From assembly GCA_003142475.1 (NCBI GenBank), contig PLMK01000005.1:38364-86426 (forward strand): a DNA stretch of 48,063 bases, given 5' to 3'. The DNA is from Ignavibacteriota bacterium. Its GTDB lineage: Bacteria; Bacteroidota; Ignavibacteria; UBA10030. Both the position numbers and the translations under genes were made by a program. Every line of letters starts with the position of its first letter. The stretch's first letter is position 1. The notes beneath the pieces were generated by a model, which worked only from the letters and a program-made list of their open reading frames with translations, had not been told where the DNA came from and searched no databases. Positions 1-9,107 of this stretch are shown here, piece after piece.

Positions 1-1
1 T

Positions 2-2185
2 AATGCGGAATATGGACAAGCAACGTCCGGTGTTGTGAATGTATCTTTGAAAGAGGGTTCGCAAGATTACCACGGAAGTCTTTCTTATAAACGCGATCAT
101 CTTGGCAGAGCCAATGGTTCTTTGCATATCTTTAATCAAGATCTCAACGAGTTTACATTGAGCGGTCCGGAGCCATTGACCACTTTCTTAATACCGCTCT
201 TTGGTGTTCATGATATTGGTGCTTTAACTTTCTTTACAGATTTTAGTGCTAACTTTTCCGATGGAACATTTGGAAAGCGCGCCAACCAAATAAATTCTTC
301 TATTTTCTATGGGACCCGGTTTACCCCGCGGGAAGAAAATAATTACTTCGGCTTAGTAAAACTGACATGGAAAATATCACAAATGATGCGTATTTCGTAT
401 TCATACACTCGTTCTGTTTCGGTCACCCAAAATACGCAATCGCTGCAGACAAATCTGGAGTATGTCGAATCGAGCCCAGGGTTCCAATATGCGTTTGAAA
501 ATATTTTAGATAATGCTAATACATACACACACGATAATCAGATGCATATGATTAGCCTTACGCATACATTATCCAATTCCTTGTTCTATGAATTGAAGTA
601 TTCGCATTATTATACTCACCTTCGCGCTGATGCCAATGGATTGAATTACAATCAATATACAGAACCCTTAGACATCGTTACATTCCCCGTAGCGTACTTT
701 CCAGTGAACTGGCCCGTACGAGATACGGTTAATGTTATCCCTGGTGACGGTTTGTATGACCTTGGAAATGGGTTCCAGTGGCATGATCATTATGTCATAG
801 AAAATAGTTTAAAATTTGACCTCACGAAGAATTTCTCAGAAAAAAATACATTCAAGACAGGGTTTGACATTACATTTCAAGAGATGCAGAATATCGATAT
901 CTATGAACCCTGGGTTGGTACACTTGGACTCAATAATGATATTTACAGAGTCTTCCCTGCGTTTGGCGCTCTCTATGCACAGGACAATATTACGTATGGC
1001 GGTATGATTCTTAATGTGGGATTGCGTTTTGATTATTGGGCTCCCGGGCAATATGTGGATGATGCAGTAAAAGACACGAATGTAATCACTATCCCGAGTG
1101 AGATTCGAAATGACTACATGAATTCAACTTATTCATTCTTAGGACATCGCTGGAAAGGAAGAATTAGTCCGCGGATTGGCATTTCACATCCGATATCGGA
1201 CAATCAAATGTTATGGTTCAATTATGGCCAGTTTTCAAAACGCCCCAAACCGCAATTTGTCTATGCAAAATTGAGTCCCTCAGCTGCGCAATCGAGTTTC
1301 CAAGAATTTGGTAATCCGGATCTTAATCCCGAAACAACGGTGTCTTACGAATTAGGCCTGCGGACGCAATTTTCGAATAACGACGTTCTGACGGTTGATG
1401 CCTATTACAAAGATATTTTTGATTATGTGACGACAAAATCTGCTAAGGTCACTTCGGCACGCTTATCAGGAAGTAGTTTTTACACTTATGTCAACCAAGA
1501 TTATGCTACATCTCGTGGTATTGAGGCCGAATATATAAAACATATAGGAAAATGGTTCCAAGGCACACTTTCAGGGTCATATTCTATAACGACAGGGAAG
1601 AGTTCTACTCCAGATCAAGCAGTGCTGGTAGCGCGTGGAATAGACTATGAAACGATTAAAGAAAATTATATGTCATGGGATCGTCCATTCCAATTTAATA
1701 TCATGACAATGTTCAACGTAATGAAAGATGAACCATTGTTTGGTTTCGGCCGTGGAATCCTGGATAATTATTCGTTCTATATACATGCATTCTATGAATC
1801 GGGAAAACGTTATACACCGGATATTTATTCCGGAGTTGCTGCCAATGGTCAACCGATATATTATCAGGATCTAAACAATCTGTTAGGTGCTGTCGGTGAA
1901 GATTGGTTTTGGATAGATGTAAATTTTGAAAAAACATTTAAGCTAATGGGAATGGATTTTGTTTTTTCTGTGCAAGTGAAAAACATTCTCGACACTAAAA
2001 ATTCTGCCATCATTAATCCGGTAACTGGTAAGGCATATGAGTACGGTGACGATACTCCTTATGGCAAAAGCTGGAATAATCCATTATATCCACAAGTTCA
2101 GTCGCCTGTGACTGCATATCCTTATGATCCTTCCCGATATCTTGCCGGACGCAATGTGCTTTTTGGAATAAGTATGAAGTTCTAA
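2..2185 (+). CDS. TonB-dependent receptor, C-terminal part (5' end outside window)
   Basis: Outer-membrane beta-barrel receptor, expected to import a substrate using TonB energy. The reading frame is open from base 2, before the first ATG at 35. The first residues (NAEYGQATSGVVNVSLKEG) look like the end of a plug domain, so the gene continues upstream of the window. The rest is rich in alternating aromatic/polar beta-strands, contains the conserved late-barrel pattern around FQEFGNPDLNPETTVSYELG, and ends in a terminal strand finishing with phenylalanine (LFGISMKF), as expected for BAM-dependent barrels. The following PorV-like gene starts 2 bases after the stop, so the two are probably co-transcribed. 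The substrate cannot be told. It resembles receptors with an N-terminal carboxypeptidase-like domain, but that part is not visible. Confidence 0.9.
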   Translation, partial: NAEYGQATSGVVNVSLKEGSQDYHGSLSYKRDHLGRANGSLHIFNQDLNEFTLSGPEPLTTFLIPLFGVHDIGALTFFTDFSANFSDGTFGKRANQINSSIFYGTRFTPREENNYFGLVKLTWKISQMMRISYSYTRSVSVTQNTQSLQTNLEYVESSPGFQYAFENILDNANTYTHDNQMHMISLTHTLSNSLFYELKYSHYYTHLRADANGLNYNQYTEPLDIVTFPVAYFPVNWPVRDTVNVIPGDGLYDLGNGFQWHDHYVIENSLKFDLTKNFSEKNTFKTGFDITFQEMQNIDIYEPWVGTLGLNNDIYRVFPAFGALYAQDNITYGGMILNVGLRFDYWAPGQYVDDAVKDTNVITIPSEIRNDYMNSTYSFLGHRWKGRISPRIGISHPISDNQMLWFNYGQFSKRPKPQFVYAKLSPSAAQSSFQEFGNPDLNPETTVSYELGLRTQFSNNDVLTVDAYYKDIFDYVTTKSAKVTSARLSGSSFYTYVNQDYATSRGIEAEYIKHIGKWFQGTLSGSYSITTGKSSTPDQAVLVARGIDYETIKENYMSWDRPFQFNIMTMFNVMKDEPLFGFGRGILDNYSFYIHAFYESGKRYTPDIYSGVAANGQPIYYQDLNNLLGAVGEDWFWIDVNFEKTFKLMGMDFVFSVQVKNILDTKNSAIINPVTGKAYEYGDDTPYGKSWNNPLYPQVQSPVTAYPYDPSRYLAGRNVLFGISMKF

Positions 2186-2187
2186 GA

Positions 2188-3174
2188 ATGAAGAAATCAA
2201 TTTTCTTAATAGTTTGTGGGCTTTGTATTGTTTGCGCATCGACGATGAACGCGCAATTACTTCCTGTGTTAGGTGCACAACGTGCTGGGACGGCAACTGC
2301 TGAATTTCTAAAAATTGGCGTTGGTGCTCGAGCCACTGCGATGGGTGAATCGTTTGTTGCTATCGCGAACGATGCATCAGCCCTCTATTGGAATCCTGCC
2401 GGTATATCACAATTCCAAACGAACGAGGTCTATTTTGCTCATACAGAATGGTTTATGGATATAAAGCATGAATTTCTTGGAGCCGTGTATCATCTCTCTT
2501 CCGCGGATGCTATCGGGTTGTCGGTAATCTCCTTGCATATGGATGATATGCCGGTTACGACAGAATTTGCGCCGTTCGGTAATGGCAATTATTTCACATT
2601 TGGTGATGTTGCCTTCGGCTTGAGCTATAGTCGAAAGTTAACCTCTCAATTTAGCTTTGGTGGTACTATACGCTATATTGAAGAGACTATGGATATATTA
2701 AAAATGCGTAGTGTAATGGTAGATTTTGGGACATATTATTGGACTGGACTTGGCACATCAAGGTTCTCTGCGGTAGTGACGAATTTTGGAAATCGGATGT
2801 CGCCAAGTGGCTCTCTGACTCTCAATAGCGGTCAGATAATAAATCAATTTCAAGAATTTTCTCCACCAACAATATTTAAATTTGGATTTGCGTTTGAGCC
2901 GATTATGGATGATAAAAACATGCTCACGACATCGATTCAACTCAACCACCCAAATGATAATTCTGAAAATATTTGTATGGGTGCTGAGTATAGCTTGCTA
3001 AAAACATTTTTTCTACGTGCTGGTTACAAACTAAATGTTGAGGAACAATCCATTTCCTATGGTGCCGGTGTTGCTACATCAATAGATGGCATTAACATTA
3101 ACTTCGATTACGGATACGCCGCATTTACAAATCTCGGCGGAGTACATCGCATTTCCATTATTGTGAAGATATGA
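2188..3174 (+). CDS. PorV/PorQ-family outer-membrane protein
   Basis: A 328-residue exported protein: hydrophobic signal sequence of about 22 residues (MKKSIFLIVCGLCIVCASTMNA), then the family-typical opening GTATAEFLKIGVGARATAMGESFVAIANDASALYWNPAGI (about residues 35-75), followed by a FadL-like beta-barrel. PorV-type proteins are outer-membrane components used by T9SS to shuttle cargo, and paralogues accompany TonB receptors or surface proteins. It follows the TonB receptor by 2 bases and its stop overlaps the next start (ATGA at 3171), so the three genes form an operon. Whether it is the PorV of the secretion machine or a paralogue dedicated to this operon cannot be decided. The T9SS-sorted proteins elsewhere in the window make a functional T9SS likely. 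Confidence 0.85.
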   Translation: MKKSIFLIVCGLCIVCASTMNAQLLPVLGAQRAGTATAEFLKIGVGARATAMGESFVAIANDASALYWNPAGISQFQTNEVYFAHTEWFMDIKHEFLGAVYHLSSADAIGLSVISLHMDDMPVTTEFAPFGNGNYFTFGDVAFGLSYSRKLTSQFSFGGTIRYIEETMDILKMRSVMVDFGTYYWTGLGTSRFSAVVTNFGNRMSPSGSLTLNSGQIINQFQEFSPPTIFKFGFAFEPIMDDKNMLTTSIQLNHPNDNSENICMGAEYSLLKTFFLRAGYKLNVEEQSISYGAGVATSIDGININFDYGYAAFTNLGGVHRISIIVKI

Positions 3175-4277
3175 AAATAATTTTTTCCATTAGTATTGTT
3201 ATTGTTTTCTCTCTTATTGCATGTCAAGTAGACAAGTATCCTGTCGAAAATCTTCCTCAATCCCAAGGTCAAACGAGTGTGATTGCAGAGACGACGTATG
3301 TCCAACAGAAACCTGATTGGGATTGGCAGGGATTTAATATGCCGCAGGCTATCATTATAGGGTACGAACCTTTCATTTATGTGGCTGATACATACAACGA
3401 TAGGATTGTGATGCTGGATATCGCAGGCCGCGTGATTGGCTATTCGCAATATATAAAACGGCCTATTTCACTTGCGCAAGATAGACGGCTCCAATTACTT
3501 GTCTGTGCCAGCTTCGACACTCTACTTGCGGGGCACATTGCACCAACAACATTTGGTGCACTCTATCGGTTGAATTTACCAGCAGTAAATCATACAATCT
3601 CTATGGCGACACCGGGACGAGTCTTCTTTGAACCGGCCGATTCTACAAGACGATATACAGCCGTTGCAACACTTTATAATGATATGTACTATGTTGCTCG
3701 TACCGGTCCTAAAAATGCTCTTACACTGATAGACCGTGATGATGCAATTCTCCTTTTCTCGAAAACAGACCATCTCATCACTCCGGTAACAACAGGTTTT
3801 TCTCCAGATGGGACTGGTTTACTCTCCATTCACTATGTAACATCACTTGCGACATTATCTTCGGGAAATGGCGTGGACTTTATCTTTGGACAAGTTGAAG
3901 TGCCGGGCGGAGTGATTCCTCTTCTGAAAGTTCAGTGGATTCAGCTGACTATTCAGGGCCAAACAGAGGGGTATGCTTCTAAATATCACAGCATTGATCC
4001 CACGATCGGCATAACACAGATCAATAAATTTATGCAGCCAAGAGGTGTGGCGGTTGATCCATCGGGCAATCTATTTGTAGTCGATTCCGGTACTGACAGC
4101 CTTTACAGATTTAACACACGTGGGATAGAACAATATTCCTTCGGCGGACACCACGATAAATATGGAAGAAACTTGGTCGAACCTTACGGTGTCGCTTTCT
4201 ATAACTATACGATATTTATTGCAGATAGGGGGAGTAATCGAATTTGCAGGTTTAAACTCTCTACTGATATGGAATGA
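3171..4277 (+). CDS. NHL-repeat lipoprotein
   Basis: A 368-residue predicted lipoprotein with a short hydrophobic leader and lipobox ending in SLIAC (Cys18). The body has beta-propeller NHL-type repeats: PQAIIIGYEPFIYVADTYNDRIVMLD near residue 60, and toward the end PRGVAVDPSGNLFVVDSGTDSLYRFN and EPYGVAFYNYTIFIADRGSNRICRF. NHL propellers usually bind proteins or glycans. Its ATG overlaps the stop of the PorV-like gene, so translation is probably coupled. The likely role is a periplasm- or surface-anchored partner of the TonB/PorV pair, inferred from context only. Confidence 0.8.
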   Translation: MKIIFSISIVIVFSLIACQVDKYPVENLPQSQGQTSVIAETTYVQQKPDWDWQGFNMPQAIIIGYEPFIYVADTYNDRIVMLDIAGRVIGYSQYIKRPISLAQDRRLQLLVCASFDTLLAGHIAPTTFGALYRLNLPAVNHTISMATPGRVFFEPADSTRRYTAVATLYNDMYYVARTGPKNALTLIDRDDAILLFSKTDHLITPVTTGFSPDGTGLLSIHYVTSLATLSSGNGVDFIFGQVEVPGGVIPLLKVQWIQLTIQGQTEGYASKYHSIDPTIGITQINKFMQPRGVAVDPSGNLFVVDSGTDSLYRFNTRGIEQYSFGGHHDKYGRNLVEPYGVAFYNYTIFIADRGSNRICRFKLSTDME

Positions 4278-4299
4278 AAAAAAGATTTGTTTTATAGAA

Positions 4300-4325
4300 A
4301 AAGGCGTCAAACATTTAACGCCTTT
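4300..4325. terminator. Bidirectional hairpin terminator between convergent operons
   Basis: Perfect 8-bp stem AAAGGCGT / ACGCCTTT with a 10-nt loop. It lies between the stop of the NHL lipoprotein (4277) and the stop of the minus-strand E2 gene (4378). An A-run precedes the left arm and T's end the right arm, so it can serve both strands, although the T-run is short. Confidence 0.6.
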
Positions 4326-4377
4326 CCTATGTACACGAGCTTCAAGAGGCAATTCAATAGAAATAGAAGGATTATGA

Positions 4378-5607
4378 TTACAACATCAGCGCTATCGGTT
4401 TCTCCATCAGATTTTTAAGATCTTGCAAGAATCGTGCTGCGACAGCTCCATCAATGATGCGATGATCGGAGGAAAGCGTAACCTTCATTGTGTGCCCGAT
4501 GACAATTTGCCCCTTTTTTACTACCGGCTTTTCTACAATTGAACCGACGGCAAGAATGGCTCCTTCCGGCGGATTGATGATCGCAACGAAATCTTCTACG
4601 CCAAACATTCCGAGGTTGCTTATTGTGAACGTAGCTCCCTGATATTCTTCCGGTTTGAGTTTGCGGCTGCGAGCGCGTTCTGCGAGGTCATGCAATTCTG
4701 AATTGATCTGAAGAATAGTTTTTTGTTCGCAATTTCTCATTACAGGAGTTACCAAACCATCGTCAAGTGCAACGGCTACGGCAATATGCGCTTCGCCAAA
4801 TTGGCGTATTGTGTTTCCTAGATATGTCGCGTTAATAGTAGGATGTTGCATCAATGTACTGGAAACGGCTTTTACGAGAATATCAGTAAAGCTGATTTTG
4901 GTTTCGGTTGCAGAGTTGAATTGTTCGCGGAAAGATATTGTAGGTTCCATATCAATCTCTACCGTGACGTAAAAATGAGGCACCGTTTGTTTGCTTTCCT
5001 GCATTCGTTTTGCAATTGTTTTTCTTATGAGCGAAAGCTCTACATCACGATGACCGCCGGGAATGATCGATGCCAGCACTTTGGCAGATATTGGTTGTTC
5101 TCTGCCAACGAGAAGTTCAATATCTCGTTTGATAACACGGCCTTGCGGTCCGCTTCCGGTAATCGAGCGAAGTTCAATTTTATTTTCTAATGCAAGTCGT
5201 TTTGCGAGCGGAGAAGCTTTTACGGATCCGTCCGTTACATCGGCAGTTGTGCCTGGTTGGGAAGGCGACAGTGGTAACGATGTTGGCGATTCTTTTTTTG
5301 ATGCTTCAATCGCTTCCGTTTTCTGTGGAAATAACGGAGCTTCAATCAATAATCCAGTAATATCTTCGTTTGCACCGGCTATGATGCCGATGGGAGCGCC
5401 AATGCCCGCTTTGCCTCCGTCAGGAACTAGTATCTTGCGCAATACACCTGAATCATAAGCTTCCAATTCCATATCCGCTTTATCAGATTCAATCTCGACG
5501 AGCGTTTCACCTTGCTTAACTTTTTCGCCTTCCTTCTTAAGCCATTTGAGAATGATTCCTTCATTCATCGTATCGCTTAATTTTGGCATCAAAATTTTAG
5601 TAGCCAT
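4378..5607 (-). CDS. pdhC: Pyruvate dehydrogenase E2, dihydrolipoamide acetyltransferase
   Basis: Transfers the acetyl group from E1 to CoA in the pyruvate dehydrogenase complex. 409 residues: one lipoyl domain (1-75) with the lipoylated lysine in ESDKADME (K43), a linker rich in P/S/T, a peripheral-subunit-binding domain (about 131-168, SPLAKRLALENKIELRSITG), then the catalytic domain with the SSDHRIIDGA motif (H382, D386). Start chosen from GAGGAG five bases before ATG. It is the last gene of an operon in the order E1alpha, E1beta, E2; no E3 (lipoamide dehydrogenase) follows, so E3 must lie elsewhere. The single lipoyl domain and two-subunit E1 fit Gram-positive/FCB-type complexes. Branched-chain oxoacid or acetoin dehydrogenase E2 is the main alternative. 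Confidence 0.93.
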   Translation of the reverse strand: MATKILMPKLSDTMNEGIILKWLKKEGEKVKQGETLVEIESDKADMELEAYDSGVLRKILVPDGGKAGIGAPIGIIAGANEDITGLLIEAPLFPQKTEAIEASKKESPTSLPLSPSQPGTTADVTDGSVKASPLAKRLALENKIELRSITGSGPQGRVIKRDIELLVGREQPISAKVLASIIPGGHRDVELSLIRKTIAKRMQESKQTVPHFYVTVEIDMEPTISFREQFNSATETKISFTDILVKAVSSTLMQHPTINATYLGNTIRQFGEAHIAVAVALDDGLVTPVMRNCEQKTILQINSELHDLAERARSRKLKPEEYQGATFTISNLGMFGVEDFVAIINPPEGAILAVGSIVEKPVVKKGQIVIGHTMKVTLSSDHRIIDGAVAARFLQDLKNLMEKPIALML

Positions 5608-5625
5608 AGTTCTCCTCGCTGGCGG

Positions 5626-6609
5626 TTAATCGAGATACATTACTTTGCGCACTGCGCGAATTACTTTTTGAATATTCGGCAATGAAGCTACTTCAAGATT
5701 ATGTACATAGGGCAGAGGAACGTCTTCCTGCGTTACCCGTTCAATTGGAGCATCGAGAAAATCGAAACAATGGTTACTCACTTCGTGCGATATTTGTGCC
5801 CCGACTCCTGCAAACGGCCAACCTTCTTCCACAATTACTAAGCGGTTTGTCTTCTTCACAGAATTGAATATCAATTCCCAGTCCATCGGTTTTATTGTGC
5901 GGGGATCAATAAGTTCAACACTGATATTTTCTTCCGCAAGCCGGCTGACTGCTTTCGTTGTGATGTGCTGAAGGATTTTTGACCAGGAGACAATTGTCAC
6001 GTCTTTCCCTTCTCGAACAATATCTCCAGTGCCAAATGGAATTGTGTATTCACCCTCCGGAATTTCACCTTTCTCGCCGTACATTACTTCGCTCTCGATG
6101 AAGATAACAGGATTGTTGTCGCGAATAGCAGTCTTTAATAATCCTTTTGCATCGCGCGGATTAGACGGCATAACAACCTTCAGTCCGGGAAAATGAGCAT
6201 AGAGGGATTCCAACGCTTGTGAGTGAGTTGCCGCAAGATTATGTGCTGCGCCGCCGGGACCACGAAAAACAATCGGCACATTAAAATTCCCGCCGGACAT
6301 GGAAAGCATTTTAGCGGCGTTATTGACGATTTGATCAAAGGCGACAAGGGAAAAATTCCATGACATAAATTCGACGATTGGGCGGAGACCGACCATTGCA
6401 GAACCGATGCCGATACCAGCAAATCCTGCTTCTGCAATAGGTGTGTCGATAATGCGCTTTGGCCCGTACTTAGCAAGCAATCCCTGGCTGACTTTATACG
6501 CACCGTTATATTGCGCAACTTCTTCGCCCATCAGAAACACGCGTTCGTCACGCGCCATTTCTTCGTCCATTGCTTGGTTTAATGCTTCACGATAACTTAC
6601 GACAGGCAT
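5626..6609 (-). CDS. pdhB: Pyruvate dehydrogenase E1 component, beta subunit
   Basis: Forms the thiamine-diphosphate-dependent E1 heterotetramer with the alpha subunit and decarboxylates pyruvate. 327 residues with the family landmarks MGEEVAQYNGAYKVSQGL, DTPIAEAGFAGIGIGSAMVGLRPIVEFM, FRGPGG (about 117-122) and the C-terminal region EEGWPFAGVGAQI. GGGAG lies 8 bases before the ATG. It sits 17 bases downstream of the E1alpha stop and 18 bases upstream of E2, a tight operon. The length matches the family. Residues specific for pyruvate over branched-chain substrates cannot be judged by eye. Confidence 0.93.
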   Translation of the reverse strand: MPVVSYREALNQAMDEEMARDERVFLMGEEVAQYNGAYKVSQGLLAKYGPKRIIDTPIAEAGFAGIGIGSAMVGLRPIVEFMSWNFSLVAFDQIVNNAAKMLSMSGGNFNVPIVFRGPGGAAHNLAATHSQALESLYAHFPGLKVVMPSNPRDAKGLLKTAIRDNNPVIFIESEVMYGEKGEIPEGEYTIPFGTGDIVREGKDVTIVSWSKILQHITTKAVSRLAEENISVELIDPRTIKPMDWELIFNSVKKTNRLVIVEEGWPFAGVGAQISHEVSNHCFDFLDAPIERVTQEDVPLPYVHNLEVASLPNIQKVIRAVRKVMYLD

Positions 6610-6626
6610 GCGTTCGTCTCCCAGTT

Positions 6627-7688
6627 CTAATCTGCATAGACATCAGTATAAAGCTCTTCGAGCGGCGGTTCAGAACTATTCTCCGTGAATGCAACACACT
6701 CATCAACAATACTCTTGATCCGTTCTTCTGCCGAATTGAAATAATCTTCTGAGGCAAGATTCGTGTCAGTTAAAATTCCCATAAACAATGTAATCGGATC
6801 CAATTTTTTTTGTTCTTCAACTTCTTCCTTCGTGCGATAATGACCATGGATCGGATCAGACATTGAATGACCGCGGTAACGAAATGTCTGCACTTCCAGC
6901 AAACTTGGCTCATAGGTTTTGCGGGCATGGTCAACGGCGGCTTTAACAGATTGGTAGACTTTCAGTACGTTGTGGCCTTCTTCGATTACTTCATTGCGCA
7001 TGTTATATGCAGCGGCTTTCAGATGGAGCTCATCGACAGCGGAGGCACGATCAACGGCAGTTCCCATTCCGTACTTATTATTTTCAATGATATATATGAC
7101 GGGAAGTTTCCATAGGGCTGCAAGGTTGAGAGCTTCGTGAAACTCGCCAATGTTCGTTGCACCATCACCCATAAAGCACAGGCAAACTCGTTTTTCATCT
7201 CGATACTTGCTTGCAAACGCAGCGCCTGCTGCTAATGGAATGTGGCCGCCAACGATGGCATGTCCGCCGAGAAAATTCTTTTCGCGGCTGAATAGATGCA
7301 TCGAGCCGCCTTTTCCTTTCGTTGTGCCGGTACTCTTGCCAAGAAGTTCTGCAAGAATGCGCCGTGGGTCAAGTCCCTTGGAAATTGCTAATCCATGATC
7401 GCGATAAGCGGTAATGACGTAATCATCCGGATTAATCGCACCAATAGACCCTGTAGCAATTGCTTCCTGACCATTGTAAAGGTGGCAAAAACCGCCAATC
7501 TTTCCCATACCATACAATTGAGCACACTTTTCCTCAAAACGACGAATGAGAAGCATCTCATCGTACCACTTGAGGAGAATTTCCGGTGAGAGTCCGAGGA
7601 GATCAGTTTGCATGTTATTTTTCAACTTCGTATGATTCATTTTAGATTGAAGAATATTAATTGATTCTGGCATTCCTTTTTTTAACAC
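6627..7688 (-). CDS. pdhA: Pyruvate dehydrogenase E1 component, alpha subunit
   Basis: TPP-binding subunit of pyruvate dehydrogenase E1. The TPP/Mg motif is GDGATNIGEFHEALNLAALWKLPVIYIIENN (about 170-200), and the phosphorylation-loop equivalent is YRYRGHSMSDP-like (FRYRGHSMSDP). The longest frame starts at a GTG (7688), but the first 25 residues are unconserved in style. Better starts may be the ATGs at 7673, 7640 or 7613; none has a clear ribosome-binding site. It is the first gene of the pdh operon; the 237-bp region to the divergent Rieske gene must carry the promoter. Confidence 0.92.
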   Translation of the reverse strand: MLKKGMPESINILQSKMNHTKLKNNMQTDLLGLSPEILLKWYDEMLLIRRFEEKCAQLYGMGKIGGFCHLYNGQEAIATGSIGAINPDDYVITAYRDHGLAISKGLDPRRILAELLGKSTGTTKGKGGSMHLFSREKNFLGGHAIVGGHIPLAAGAAFASKYRDEKRVCLCFMGDGATNIGEFHEALNLAALWKLPVIYIIENNKYGMGTAVDRASAVDELHLKAAAYNMRNEVIEEGHNVLKVYQSVKAAVDHARKTYEPSLLEVQTFRYRGHSMSDPIHGHYRTKEEVEEQKKLDPITLFMGILTDTNLASEDYFNSAEERIKSIVDECVAFTENSSEPPLEELYTDVYAD

Positions 7689-7925
7689 AGAAATATAGCA
7701 TAAAGTTGCAGAAAATGAAGAAAGAAGGGATGAAAAAAAGACATAGGAAGGTCAATGAAGAGAGAGGAAATAGTGATAGTTAATAAGTTGTGGGAACAAT
7801 AAAAGATACTTCTTTGTTTAATATTTTAAGTTTGCAGCAGTGTTAAACCTATTACATACTCGGAATGTATTTTAAAAAGAGAAGATGTCGATTCTTTCAT
7901 TAATAATCTAATATAGGAGGCAGTA

Positions 7926-8342
7926 ATGGATAGAAAAGAATTCTTGACGACAGTAGGAATTGGCGCTGTGGCGGCGATATGCACTTCTTGTTTTGCCGGT
8001 TGTAATCCTCTTGATCCAATGACAAATTCACCGACGAATGTCGACTTTACTCTGAATCTGGCAGATCCTACAAATAGTGCATTGAACACAAATGGCGGGT
8101 TTATTTATAAAGATAATATTATCGTGGCACGCATTTCGAATGGATCATACATAGCGGTCAGTTCCATCTGTACACATCAGGGAAACACAATTGCATACGA
8201 CGTCACAGCAAATAGATTCCATTGCCCGGCTCATGGTTCCAACTTTGCGACAGACGGTTCTGTCATTAATGGGCCCGCAAGCAGTTCGTTAACGACTTAT
8301 AAAACATCTCTCAATGCAACATCGTTGAGAGTCTTTTCCTAG
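7926..8342 (+). CDS. Exported Rieske [2Fe-2S] protein
   Basis: 138-residue small Rieske protein. The cluster ligands are visible: C82-T-H84 and C100-P-A-H103-G, with the usual 15-residue spacing between the two boxes. A strong AGGAGG lies 6 bases before the ATG. The N-terminus (MDRKEFLTTVGIGAVAAICTSCFAGC) is a hydrophobic leader with a possible lipobox ending at C26, so the protein is probably anchored on the outside of the inner membrane; it lacks the twin arginine of classical Tat-exported Rieske proteins. It is followed by a four-helix membrane protein with paired histidines and a YceI protein, suggesting a small electron-transfer set rather than a full bc1 complex (no cytochrome b or c1 nearby). 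Confidence 0.9.
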   Translation: MDRKEFLTTVGIGAVAAICTSCFAGCNPLDPMTNSPTNVDFTLNLADPTNSALNTNGGFIYKDNIIVARISNGSYIAVSSICTHQGNTIAYDVTANRFHCPAHGSNFATDGSVINGPASSSLTTYKTSLNATSLRVFS

Positions 8343-8420
8343 GTTCAACCGATGGATAGAATCATTCTCATTGGTGAATATAAATCAATAATCTGAGTTC
8401 ATTATTTCATGGGGAAAAAT

Positions 8421-9095
8421 ATGAAACACATCGTCCTTTCTATCGTTGTTGTTGCACTCTTTATCCAAGTATTACAAGCTCAGGAGTATACATATCTGCC
8501 CAGCTTGAAAGATCAACTACTCTATGGTCCATTGGAACTGCAGATCGATTCTCTTCCGCAAGCACCGAAACGTAAACTCTTACCGGATAATATGAGCTTT
8601 ATGGAAAAGGGATTATGGGGCGAGGATGGGATTTTCCGGAGCATTGGTTTGGCTGCACCTCTGACGCCTGAATCGCGAAAAAGTGAACTTGCACTTCGTC
8701 GTACAATGCTTACCGCTCATCAAATTGGCGGATTTGTTACATTATGGTCGATGATTACTGCGGTATATTTTGGTCAACTACTCATTAATAATGGAGATCG
8801 TGGATATCGCAAAAACCACCAGATATTTGTTACTACAACAATTATTTCATATTCCGCAACCGGATTGCTTGCCGTGCTTTCACCGCCTCCTATGATCCGT
8901 CGCAATGAAATGAGCACGACGACAATTCATAAAACTTTGGCGTGGGTACATTTTGCCGGAATGGTATTGACACCTATTATTGGCCTCTCCGTCAAAAGAC
9001 ATGGGACAATTTCCGATGTAGCCCATTTTCATCAAGCATCAGCGTACATTACAACTGCGGCACTTGCCACATCCCTTATCATTATTACTTTTTAG
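8421..9095 (+). CDS. Four-helix membrane protein, cytochrome b561-like (tentative)
   Basis: About 224 residues, with a signal-like N-terminus (MKHIVLSIVVVALFIQVLQAQ), a roughly 80-residue extracytoplasmic segment, and four membrane helices. Each helix or its edge carries histidines: TAHQIGGFVTLW, KNHQIFVTTTIIS, TIHKTLAWVHFAGM, HFHQASAYITTAA. This pattern recalls di-heme b561-type proteins. I chose the ATG at 8421 because GGGG lies six bases before it; a longer frame starts at 8409. It sits between a Rieske protein and a YceI protein, which supports a redox role. Heme binding is inferred from histidine placement only; the family was not recognised with certainty. Confidence 0.65.
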   Translation: MKHIVLSIVVVALFIQVLQAQEYTYLPSLKDQLLYGPLELQIDSLPQAPKRKLLPDNMSFMEKGLWGEDGIFRSIGLAAPLTPESRKSELALRRTMLTAHQIGGFVTLWSMITAVYFGQLLINNGDRGYRKNHQIFVTTTIISYSATGLLAVLSPPPMIRRNEMSTTTIHKTLAWVHFAGMVLTPIIGLSVKRHGTISDVAHFHQASAYITTAALATSLIIITF

Positions 9096-9107
9096 CAAGG
9101 AGCACAT